Positions 7,040 through 13,798 of a stretch of 19,812 nt of DNA are shown here, piece after piece (position 1 is the first letter of the stretch; every line of letters begins with the position of its first letter). The translations under genes were made by a program, and so were the position numbers. The notes below the pieces were generated by a model. The model saw only the letters and a program-made list of their open reading frames with translations. It had not been told where the DNA came from and searched no databases. Where the stretch lies: the NCBI RefSeq assembly GCF_036637135.1, contig NZ_JAVWNC010000043.1:1-19812 (forward strand), given 5' to 3'. The stretch is from Anaerorhabdus sp036637135. GTDB taxonomy: Bacteria > Bacillota_I > Bacilli_A > Erysipelotrichales > Erysipelotrichaceae.

Positions 7040-8797
7040 ATGGCAATGATTAACTTAAAAATAAATAATATTCCAGTTCAAGCAGAAGCTGGAGCAACCA
7101 TCTTAGAAGCTGCCTACCAAGCAGGTATTAAAATACCTACATTGTGTTATTTAAAAGGATTAAACAAAACAGGGGCATGTCGTGTTTGTTTAGTTGAAGT
7201 TAAAGGTGCTAAGAATTTAGCTGCTTCTTGTAACTATCCGGTAAGTGAAGGGATGGAAGTATTCACACACTCTGAAAGAGCGTTAGCAGGTAGACGTAAC
7301 TCTGTTGAACTGTTGATGTCAAATCATAATAAGAATTGTTTAAGTTGTAAACGCAATCAAACTTGTGAGTTACAATCACTTGCAAGTGACTTGAATATTC
7401 GAGAAAACAGATATGAAGGCAAACACTCAAAACCAACCTATGATGAAGTATCACCAGGAGTAGTTCGTGATACAAGCAAATGTGTGTTGTGTGGTCGTTG
7501 TGTAGCTGCATGTAAATGGTATCAAGGTCTTGGTATTTTAGGATTCCAAGGAAGAGGATTTGAATCAAAAGTAGGTCCTGTATTTGATAAGAGTTTTGCA
7601 GAAGTTAACTGTATGCAATGTGGACAATGTATCAATGTTTGTCCAGTAGGTGCGTTAACTGAAAAAGAAGATATTCACGAAGTTTTTATGGCACTAAATA
7701 ATCCTAATAAACACGTAATTGTTCAAACTGCACCTGCTGTTCGTGCATCTCTTGGAGAAGAATTTGGTTATCCTATTGGAACACGAGTTACAGGTAAAAT
7801 GGTAGCTGCATTAAGAAGATGTGGATTCAATCGTGTCTATGATACAAACTTTGGTGCTGACTTAACAATCATGGAAGAGGGTACTGAATTTATTGAACGT
7901 GTCCAAAAAGGTGGTACATTACCAATGCTTACATCTTGTTCACCGGGCTGGATTAAATACATTGAATCAGAATATCCTGATTTATTAGATCATTTAAGTA
8001 CTTGTAAGAGTCCTCATATGATGTTAGGTGCTATTATTAAGTCATATTATGCAAAAACAAAAGGAATTGATCCTCGAAATATTTATGTTGTTTCTATTAT
8101 GCCTTGTACTGCAAAGAAAACAGAAATTCTTCGTCCTGAAAATCGCATTTCAGATATTCAAGATGTCGATGCAGTATTAACTACAAGAGAATGCGGACGC
8201 TTAATTAAGATGTATGGTATTGATTTCAATAATCTTGAAGATGAATTGTTTGATCAAGATATGTTTGGTGAATATTCAGGAGCTGGTGTTATCTTTGGTG
8301 CTACTGGTGGTGTTATGGAAGCAGCACTTCGTACTGTTAAAGAAATTCTTGAAAATAAACCACTTGATACAATTGATTTTGTAGAAGTACGCGGTATGCA
8401 TGGTATTAAAGAAGCTTCATTACAAGTTGCAGGAATTGATGTGAATATTGCAGTTGCAAGCTCTATGTCAATGGCAAAAGGATTACTTGAACAAATTAAA
8501 AATGGTACATCAAAATATCATTTTATAGAAATTATGGGATGTCCTGGTGGATGTATAAATGGTGGAGGACAATCAATTGTTCCAGCTGTAGTAAGAAATA
8601 CTGAAACGATGAATAACTTTAAAAATCTACGTGCTAAAACGTTATATGATGAAGATTTAGATTGTGCTATAAGAAAGTCTCATGAGAATGAACAAATACA
8701 ACAATTGTATAAGAATTACTTAGGAGAACCATGTGGACATAAATCACATGAATTATTACACACAACTTATAGCAAGAAAGAGAAATTTACGATATAG
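7040..8797 (+). CDS. hydA: [FeFe]-hydrogenase catalytic subunit HydA (bifurcating type)
   Basis: The 585-aa protein is the H2-activating subunit. An N-terminal plant-type [2Fe-2S] domain (C36, C47, C50, C64) is followed by a His/Cys-ligated [4Fe-4S] cluster (H96, C100, C103, C109), two ferredoxin clusters (C148, C151, C154, C158; C191, C194, C197, C201) and the H-cluster domain. Motifs are L1 TSCSPGW (298-304), L2 MPCTAKK (354-360) and L3 CPGGCINGGG (501-510). L1 has Ser301 where single-subunit enzymes have the second Cys. The C-terminal small-subunit-like helices are present, but there is no C-terminal [2Fe-2S] extension. The ATG at 7040 has AAAGGGGA (7023-7030) upstream. This is the last gene of the operon, with a terminator 6 nt downstream. 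Confidence 0.95.
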   Translation: MAMINLKINNIPVQAEAGATILEAAYQAGIKIPTLCYLKGLNKTGACRVCLVEVKGAKNLAASCNYPVSEGMEVFTHSERALAGRRNSVELLMSNHNKNCLSCKRNQTCELQSLASDLNIRENRYEGKHSKPTYDEVSPGVVRDTSKCVLCGRCVAACKWYQGLGILGFQGRGFESKVGPVFDKSFAEVNCMQCGQCINVCPVGALTEKEDIHEVFMALNNPNKHVIVQTAPAVRASLGEEFGYPIGTRVTGKMVAALRRCGFNRVYDTNFGADLTIMEEGTEFIERVQKGGTLPMLTSCSPGWIKYIESEYPDLLDHLSTCKSPHMMLGAIIKSYYAKTKGIDPRNIYVVSIMPCTAKKTEILRPENRISDIQDVDAVLTTRECGRLIKMYGIDFNNLEDELFDQDMFGEYSGAGVIFGATGGVMEAALRTVKEILENKPLDTIDFVEVRGMHGIKEASLQVAGIDVNIAVASSMSMAKGLLEQIKNGTSKYHFIEIMGCPGGCINGGGQSIVPAVVRNTETMNNFKNLRAKTLYDEDLDCAIRKSHENEQIQQLYKNYLGEPCGHKSHELLHTTYSKKEKFTI

Positions 8798-8802
8798 CTT
8801 AG

Positions 8803-8830
8803 GAAACCAGTTTTCACTGGTTTCTTTTTG
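8803..8830 (+). terminator. Terminator of the hydrogenase operon
   Basis: GAAACCAGT (8803-8811) pairs perfectly over 9 bp with ACTGGTTTC (8816-8824) around a TTTC loop, followed by TTTTT. It closes the long unit that begins at the promoter near 63-71 and separates it from birA. Confidence 0.9.
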
Positions 8831-8836
8831 TTTGTA

Positions 8837-8867
8837 TTGTTAACCATAGATGATACATGGTTGACAT
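8837..8867 (+). promoter_or_regulatory. BirA-type operator upstream of birA-bioY
   Basis: TTGTTAACC (8837-8845), a 13-nt spacer and GGTTGACAT (8859-8867) form an inverted repeat. The left half is a perfect Gram-positive BirA half-site; the right half matches its complement at 7 of 9 positions, and the symmetry extends inward as CCAT/ATGG. Established knowledge: biotinoyl-AMP-bound BirA dimers bind such repeats to repress biotin genes. The encoded BirA keeps its DNA-binding domain, so autoregulation of birA-bioY by biotin is the natural reading. Confidence 0.8.
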
Positions 8868-8889
8868 TAGGTAAGAAAAGAAGTATTCT
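8861..8889 (+). promoter_or_regulatory. birA-bioY promoter
   Basis: A perfect -35 TTGACA (8861-8866), a 17-nt spacer and -10 TATTCT (8884-8889). The -35 box is inside the right half of the BirA operator, so bound BirA would block RNA polymerase directly. The start site would be near 8896, leaving a leader of about 11 nt before the ATG at 8907. Confidence 0.75.
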
Positions 8890-8906
8890 AGATAACGGTG
8901 ATGAAA

Positions 8907-9866
8907 ATGAGTACAAAAGAAAAAGTATATAGTCTATTAAGACATTCCAATAAACCTATATCGGGAGAATTTCTCGCAAAAGAATTAAATTTATCGAGAA
9001 CAGCAATTTGGAAAGCTATAAATTCATTAAAAAATGAAGGTCATTTAATACAAGGAAAACCAAATGAGGGTTATTTTATATTGGAAGAAAGTAAAGAATT
9101 TAATGCTGAAGCTACTTTAAGTCACTTAAATCCAAATAATCGTTCGCATGTCGTCGTCTATGAAACGATTGAATCTACAAATACAATTGCAAAACAAATG
9201 GCAGAATTAAATGAACCTGAATGGTCTCTTATCTTATCAAAAAACCAAACAAAGGGTAGAGGAAGATTTGAAAGAGCCTTCTATTCGCCATTTGGAGGGT
9301 TGTATATGTCGTTTATTATTCGACCAAGTATTCAACTCAATGATGTAAATTTAATCACCATGAATGCTGCAATAGCGGTGTATGATGCTGTAAAGAAATA
9401 TTGTCACATAGATTTAGGAATTAAATGGGTAAATGATTTGTTTCTCGATGATAAAAAAGTAGTAGGTATTCTCACTGAAGCAGCTATTGATTTTGAATCT
9501 AAGTCATTTAAATATGTTGTGGTTGGTATTGGTATTAACCTAAAATTATCAAAGATACCAAATGATTTAAAATCAATTATTACAGATTTAAATATAAGTG
9601 ATGATTTTGATAAAAATTTATTTGTTGCTGAAATAATAAATAATTTTGCGATCAATACAACCAAATCAAAATTAGATATTGTTTCACATTATCGTTCTAA
9701 TAGTATCGTGATCAATAGAGAAGTCTTCATCTCTGGTAGTTATTCTGGATATGCAAAAGTATTAGAAATTACAGATGATGGAGAATTAATCGTAGAAACA
9801 AAGCAGGGTGAAAAAATAATGTTGAACTCTGGTGAAATATCATTAAGGAGAATAAACCATGAATAA
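8907..9866 (+). CDS. birA: Bifunctional biotin-protein ligase / biotin operon repressor BirA
   Basis: The 319-aa protein attaches biotin to carboxylase carrier proteins through biotinoyl-AMP and also represses biotin genes. Residues 1-60 form a winged helix-turn-helix (KPISGEFLAKELNLSRTAIW). The ligase domain follows with the adenylate loop GRGRFER (117-123), the SPFGGLYMS strand and catalytic KWVND (Lys173), then a C-terminal SH3-like cap. I prefer the ATG at 8907 because GGTGAT (8897-8902) makes a proper ribosome site for it. GTG 8898 or ATG 8901 would place the start inside that site, only about 2-5 nt from the predicted transcription start. birA overlaps bioY by 8 nt, and both are controlled by the operator at 8837. 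Confidence 0.93.
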   Translation: MSTKEKVYSLLRHSNKPISGEFLAKELNLSRTAIWKAINSLKNEGHLIQGKPNEGYFILEESKEFNAEATLSHLNPNNRSHVVVYETIESTNTIAKQMAELNEPEWSLILSKNQTKGRGRFERAFYSPFGGLYMSFIIRPSIQLNDVNLITMNAAIAVYDAVKKYCHIDLGIKWVNDLFLDDKKVVGILTEAAIDFESKSFKYVVVGIGINLKLSKIPNDLKSIITDLNISDDFDKNLFVAEIINNFAINTTKSKLDIVSHYRSNSIVINREVFISGSYSGYAKVLEITDDGELIVETKQGEKIMLNSGEISLRRINHE

Positions 9867-10383
9867 TCAAACAAAACCATTAATCCAATGTGCACTGCTT
9901 GCAGGTGCAATCGCTATATGTTCACAAATTCAAATACCATTGCCTATGGTGCCAATTAACCTAGCATTGCTTGCTGTTCATGTTGCAGGTATAGTATTAA
10001 AACCAAAATATGCAATATTAACTGTTTTAGTTTATATCGCACTTGGTTTCATTGGTTTACCCGTATTTTCAAATTTTTCTGGAGGTGCTCAAGTGCTCTT
10101 TGGTCCTACAGGAGGGTATATACTTGGATACTTATTGGATGCAATCCTTATTAGTTACGGCATGCAAAAATTAAAATTTTCTCTACAAACTGTTTTAATA
10201 CTATGTATTATTGGAACATTAGGTTGTTACATCTTTGGAACAATTTGGTTTATGATAATTACACAAACTGCTCTACCACTAGCTCTTGTATATTGTGTAA
10301 TACCATTTATTCCAGGAGATATGATTAAAGCAATTCTTGCAACTTTATTAGCAAAACGATATCTATTAAGTAAACGTATTTGA
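9859..10383 (+). CDS. bioY: Biotin ECF-transporter substrate-binding protein BioY
   Basis: The 174-aa protein is the normal length for BioY, with about six hydrophobic helices and the family block GLPVFSNFSGG followed by LFGPTGGYILGY (around residues 67-95). BioY is the membrane S-component that captures biotin; no BioM/BioN is encoded nearby, so it probably shares the EcfAA'T energising module encoded elsewhere. The start uses AAGGAG (9845-9850) inside the end of birA. Pairing with birA, with no bio synthesis genes in view, suggests that biotin is imported. The absence of synthesis genes in the rest of the genome cannot be judged here. Confidence 0.93.
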   Translation: MNNQTKPLIQCALLAGAIAICSQIQIPLPMVPINLALLAVHVAGIVLKPKYAILTVLVYIALGFIGLPVFSNFSGGAQVLFGPTGGYILGYLLDAILISYGMQKLKFSLQTVLILCIIGTLGCYIFGTIWFMIITQTALPLALVYCVIPFIPGDMIKAILATLLAKRYLLSKRI

Positions 10384-10397
10384 ATTTTCAACTTCTG

Positions 10398-10406
10398 TGA
10401 TATAAT
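10398..10406 (+). promoter_or_regulatory. Extended -10 promoter for the PNPOx-fold gene
   Basis: TGaTATAAT lies 18 nt after the bioY stop, with an imperfect -35 (TTTGAA, 10379-10384, spacer 16). The start site would be near 10413, only about 13-19 nt from the start codon. Confidence 0.6.
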
Positions 10407-10425
10407 TTGAAAAAGGTTAAAGGTA

Positions 10426-10881
10426 ATGAAGATGATAGAAGAATACTTAAATCAGTTTTATAGAGAATTTAATGGTTCAAAGATAATGGTTTTATCATCG
10501 TCTTATCAAGATAAAGTTTCATCTCGAATGATGAGTATTATTCAAATGGAAGGTAAATTTTACTTTCAAACTGATAAAACATTTAGAAAATACAATCAAC
10601 TCATTCAAAATCCAAATGTTTCATTATGTATTGAGAATATTCAAATTGAAGGAAGTTGTGTTGAGTTAGGAAAACCAAGTGAATATCCTAAATTTTGTGA
10701 AGTATTCAAAAAGATGTTTGAGAAATCATTTCTTGCATATTCACACTTAGAAAATGAAAGGTTGTTTGAAATAACTCCGATTCGAATTGAAAGATGGATT
10801 TATAAAGAAAATACTCCATTTATTGAAATTTTTGATTTGTTGGAAGAAACACATTTACTAATTGAATATAAAGGTGAGTAA
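10426..10881 (+). CDS. Pyridoxamine 5'-phosphate oxidase-fold (split-barrel) flavin-binding protein
   Basis: The 151-aa protein has the split beta-barrel pattern of the PNPOx-like family: an N-terminal helix, a strand with KIMVLSSSYQDKVSSRMM (19-36), GKFYFQTDKTFRKYNQLIQNP (the phosphate/flavin-binding region, about 43-63), a NVSLCIENIQIEGSCVELG strand pair, and a C-terminal ITPIRIERWIY. Members bind FMN, F420, heme or nothing; the true PLP-synthesis signature of PdxH is absent, so I would not call it PdxH. ATG 10426 and ATG 10432 are both possible, each with an AAAGG-like ribosome site upstream. It is probably monocistronic, between its own promoter and a terminator. Confidence 0.8.
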   Translation: MKMIEEYLNQFYREFNGSKIMVLSSSYQDKVSSRMMSIIQMEGKFYFQTDKTFRKYNQLIQNPNVSLCIENIQIEGSCVELGKPSEYPKFCEVFKKMFEKSFLAYSHLENERLFEITPIRIERWIYKENTPFIEIFDLLEETHLLIEYKGE

Positions 10882-10883
10882 AG

Positions 10884-10915
10884 AAAAACATATCCTTCGT
10901 AGATATGTTTTTTTA
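10884..10915. terminator. Bidirectional terminator between convergent genes
   Basis: AAAAACATATC (10884-10894) pairs with GATATGTTTTT (10902-10912) around a 7-nt loop, giving an 11-bp perfect stem with A-run on one side and T-run on the other. It can stop transcription of the PNPOx gene from the left and of the FemX-like gene from the right; it abuts the latter's stop codon. Confidence 0.85.
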
Positions 10916-11944
10916 ATTCATATATTTTTTTAATAATGGGTAAAGTAATTGAGTAATTTTACTTAAAATTGGAATAGGCAATAAGTCAAATTCTCCAATA
11001 AAAACATGGATAAGAGGGTTAAAACTTGACTTAAACATCGTTAATCCATCATCGAGTGTTCCTTCTACTCCTCCAAAACTGAATTCAGAACATCCATGTT
11101 CTTTAGCCCAACGTATTGATTCATAACGTAAAGGATAAGTAGAATTGAATTGTTTGTAGGTATCATCATATCCTGAGTAGAGAATTTCAGTTGTATCTTT
11201 ACTTTTAACCAATAGACATGCACTGAGTAATGTATCCTCATTATAACAGGCTAAGACACAAGCATTATCTTGAAATGCGGCGAGGATATCATCAAAGTAT
11301 TTTTGATTACGTAGTTTTATTTGATGTCTTTGTTCAGTGCAATGGACCATTGCTACTAAACTTTTTGAATCATGTTCTTCTTTAATAACGACCCCTTTTT
11401 TTATACTAGCACGTACTTTTTTTAAAGTTTTAGATGGAATACGCTCATCGAAGATTGTTTCAATCGGATAAACAAGTTGAATCCGAGGTTGAATTGTATC
11501 TTTAATCAAAAGAGTATACCCACAATGTCTCAAACCAACAAATTCCAATTTTTGAATTAAATTATTATTTTGTGCAGTTGGTACTTGATCTTTCTCATCA
11601 AATGAAAAATTACCAATAACAAGATTAGGATCGAATTTTGCAAGTAATACTTTTTTTGCTTTTAAAAATTGTTTTATGTTTGATAAGAAGAATTGAAGTA
11701 ACTTTGCATTGTGCACATCTAAAATTGGTCCTCGTGGTGCATAAGCAAAACTAAACCCAAAAGGGACAGAACGACATAAAATTAAGCATCCAGCAATTAT
11801 CTCATTATTTTCGACTACACCTAAATAATAGGGAGTCCAATTCGATTTAAGTCTAGCCCACGATTCAGATTGAAAGATGCTATTTTCATTTGAATGATAA
11901 CTAAACTTATTAAATTCAGAAGATGTTAATTGTTTGAATTCCAT
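10913..11944 (-). CDS. FemABX-family peptidoglycan bridge aminoacyltransferase
   Basis: The 343-aa protein transfers amino acids from aminoacyl-tRNA to the lipid II stem peptide (Fem/MurM/FemX family). Visible family marks are FQSESWARLKSNW near the N-terminus (24-36), YAPRGPILD (68-76), the second GNAT-like half with LRNQKYFDDI, and the C-terminal FSFGGVEGTLDDGLTMFKSSF. No coiled-coil arm is evident between the two halves, as in Weissella FemX of similar length, so it may act singly or add the first residue. It implies a walled organism with a branched peptide bridge. The ribosome site GAGGAG is strong, and there is an extended -10 promoter just upstream. It is separated from proS by a terminator, so co-transcription is at most partial. 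Confidence 0.88.
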   Translation of the reverse strand: MEFKQLTSSEFNKFSYHSNENSIFQSESWARLKSNWTPYYLGVVENNEIIAGCLILCRSVPFGFSFAYAPRGPILDVHNAKLLQFFLSNIKQFLKAKKVLLAKFDPNLVIGNFSFDEKDQVPTAQNNNLIQKLEFVGLRHCGYTLLIKDTIQPRIQLVYPIETIFDERIPSKTLKKVRASIKKGVVIKEEHDSKSLVAMVHCTEQRHQIKLRNQKYFDDILAAFQDNACVLACYNEDTLLSACLLVKSKDTTEILYSGYDDTYKQFNSTYPLRYESIRWAKEHGCSEFSFGGVEGTLDDGLTMFKSSFNPLIHVFIGEFDLLPIPILSKITQLLYPLLKKYMN

Positions 11945-11965
11945 TGTACTCTCCTCACTTTATCT

Positions 11966-11974
11966 ATTATAGCA
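11966..11974 (-). promoter_or_regulatory. Extended -10 promoter for the FemABX gene
   Basis: On the minus strand TGcTATAAT, with the start site predicted near 11959 and a leader of about 15 nt that is mostly the ribosome site GTGAGGAGAG. No convincing -35 is seen, since that position is occupied by the proS terminator stem. Confidence 0.6.
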
Positions 11975-11976
11975 TA

Positions 11977-12001
11977 CAAAAGAAAAGGGAAATTTCCCTT
12001 A
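11977..12001 (-). terminator. proS terminator
   Basis: Immediately at the proS stop codon, the minus strand reads AAGGGAAATTTCCCTT (a perfect 16-nt palindrome, functionally a 6-bp stem with AATT loop) followed by TTCTTTT. The stem is short, so termination may be partial and allow some read-through into the FemABX gene. Confidence 0.7.
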
Positions 12002-13693
12002 TTCTTCAGTCATATCTTTTAATTCAGTTAATAATTCATCAAAATGTATTTCTGTAATATCTTGTTGACCTCTAACTTTACATTCGACAATATTTTCAAT
12101 TGCTTTTTTACCAACAGTTATTCGAACAGGAACTCCAATTAAATCCATATCTTTGAATTTAACTCCAGGTCTTTCATCACGGTCATCGAGTAAACACTCG
12201 ATACCATTGGCATGGCACATATCATAAATTTTATTTGCAAGTTCAGTTTGCACTTCATCTTTTATCGAGATAAGGACAACAGCTACTTTATAAGGAGCAA
12301 TTGACATTGGCCAAGATAAACCATCTTCATCTGCATATTGCTCAGCAATAGCAGCCATACAACGTGCTGGTCCTATTCCATAACTACCCATCCAAACTGG
12401 TTGTAACTGATTTTCAGCATTTAAGAATTCTAGACCTAAAGCATTTGAATACTTAGTACCTAATTTAAATGTGTTTCCAACTTCAATACCATGTTTAAAG
12501 TAAATTTTACCACCACAATGAGGACAAGTATCTCCTTCTTGGATATTACGAATATCTGAAACAAGAGTAGGATTAAAATCCGATATATTAACTCCAATAT
12601 AATGATATCCAGTTTTATTAGCACCTGTAATAAAGTTATGCATCTTACTTACTTCATTATCCATGACTAATTCACACTTAATATCGATTGGACCTGCAAA
12701 TCCAACAGCTGCATTGGTAACGCGTGTTACAGTTTCAGCATCCGCTAGTTCAACATTTAAGGCATTATAAAGTTTTCTTAATTTTGTTTCATTTACTTCA
12801 CGATTTCCTTTAACCATACAAGCAACTACTTTATCATCAACTTGATAAATCAAAGTCTTAACAAATTTACTTGCAGGTTGTTTTAAGAAATCAACAACTT
12901 CTTCGATTGTTCTTGCATTAGGTGTTTCAACTAATTCTAATTTCATTTGTTCAAGTGTAGTCGGGTTTTCATCTACTACACATTGCGCTACTTCAATATT
13001 ACTAGCGAAATCACATTGATCACATAAAACCAGGATATCTTCACCAATATCAGTTACAGCTTGAAATTCTTCGGATAATAAACCACCCATAACTCCTGTA
13101 TCTGCTTTTACAATTTTATAGTCAAGACCTAAACGATCAAATATTTTTTTGTATGCATTGAATTGTTTAGCATAAGCAACATCCAAACCAGCTTCATCGC
13201 GATCAAAAGTATAGGCATCTTTCATGATAAATTCACGAACACGAATTAATCCAAATCGAGGGCGTGGTTCATCACGGAATTTAGTTTGTATTTGATACAA
13301 AGAGAAGGGTAAATCTTTATAAGATCTAATCTTCATTTGTGCAGCCATCGCAAATAATTCCTCATGTGTTGGACCCAATACAAATGGTTTAGCAAATCTG
13401 TCTTTTAATGAAAACATACTTTTACCAAATCCATCACGACGTCCTGATGCTACATAAACATCTTCAGGAATAAGTGCTGGCATGATTAATTCTTGGCATT
13501 CTGTTGCGTTCATTTCTTCACGAATAATTCCGGTAATATTGTTAAGAACTTTATACCCTAAGGGAAGAATCATATAAACGCCTGCAGAACTTTTCTTAAT
13601 CATTCCTGCGCGAACAAGTAGGTTACTACTTTTTGAATCTTCATCTTTACCATTTTCTCTTAAAGTATAAAAGAAACTATTTTTTAATTTCAT
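11999..13693 (-). CDS. proS: Prolyl-tRNA synthetase, bacterial type with editing insert
   Basis: The enzyme charges tRNA-Pro. The 564-aa length is typical of bacterial ProRS. Class II motifs are visible: motif 1 region around SAGVYMILPLGYKV, GPTHEE and FRDEPRPRFGLIRVREF (motif 2), and a C-terminal MGSYGIGPARCMAAIAEQ (motif 3). The insert between motifs 2 and 3 carries the YbaK-like cis-editing domain (about 220-400, including FVKTLIYQVDDKVVACMVKG) and conserved Cys pairs (CDQC, CPHC). I chose the ATG at 13693; a GTG at 13708 would start within the ribosome site GTGAGGAAAG. The promoter is divergent from that of guaB. The 105-nt upstream gap is too short for a T-box leader and none is seen. 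Confidence 0.96.
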   Translation of the reverse strand: MKLKNSFFYTLRENGKDEDSKSSNLLVRAGMIKKSSAGVYMILPLGYKVLNNITGIIREEMNATECQELIMPALIPEDVYVASGRRDGFGKSMFSLKDRFAKPFVLGPTHEELFAMAAQMKIRSYKDLPFSLYQIQTKFRDEPRPRFGLIRVREFIMKDAYTFDRDEAGLDVAYAKQFNAYKKIFDRLGLDYKIVKADTGVMGGLLSEEFQAVTDIGEDILVLCDQCDFASNIEVAQCVVDENPTTLEQMKLELVETPNARTIEEVVDFLKQPASKFVKTLIYQVDDKVVACMVKGNREVNETKLRKLYNALNVELADAETVTRVTNAAVGFAGPIDIKCELVMDNEVSKMHNFITGANKTGYHYIGVNISDFNPTLVSDIRNIQEGDTCPHCGGKIYFKHGIEVGNTFKLGTKYSNALGLEFLNAENQLQPVWMGSYGIGPARCMAAIAEQYADEDGLSWPMSIAPYKVAVVLISIKDEVQTELANKIYDMCHANGIECLLDDRDERPGVKFKDMDLIGVPVRITVGKKAIENIVECKVRGQQDITEIHFDELLTELKDMTEE

Positions 13694-13718
13694 ATTCTCT
13701 TTCCTCACTATCTCTATG

Positions 13719-13724
13719 ATTATA
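13719..13724 (-). promoter_or_regulatory. Probable proS -10 box
   Basis: TATAAT on the minus strand, 26 nt upstream of the proS ATG. At a 17-nt spacing the -35 position (13742-13747) reads TTTTAA, a poor match, and it directly abuts the -35 box of the divergent guaB promoter, so the two promoters may compete. Confidence 0.5.
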
Positions 13725-13736
13725 TATCAAAATGCC

Positions 13737-13765
13737 TTTACTTAAAAGATAATTTGAACTATAAT
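13737..13765 (+). promoter_or_regulatory. guaB promoter
   Basis: -35 TTTACT (13737-13742), a 17-nt spacer and a perfect -10 TATAAT (13760-13765). The start site would be near 13772, leaving a leader of about 27 nt that contains AAGGAGGAGA (13781-13790). That is too short for a riboswitch. Confidence 0.65.
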
Positions 13766-13798
13766 TACATAAATTAAATTAAGGAGGAGAGTCATTTC

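Noticed and set aside
10426..10881. PdxH, the PLP-synthesising pyridoxamine-phosphate oxidase
   Set aside because: Only the split-barrel fold is shared; length (151 aa) and the missing C-terminal PdxH signature argue against PLP synthesis.
13694..13798. Riboswitch or T-box in the proS/guaB intergenic region
   Set aside because: The 105-nt gap is filled by two divergent promoters and ribosome sites, leaving leaders of about 20-30 nt, too short for such elements.
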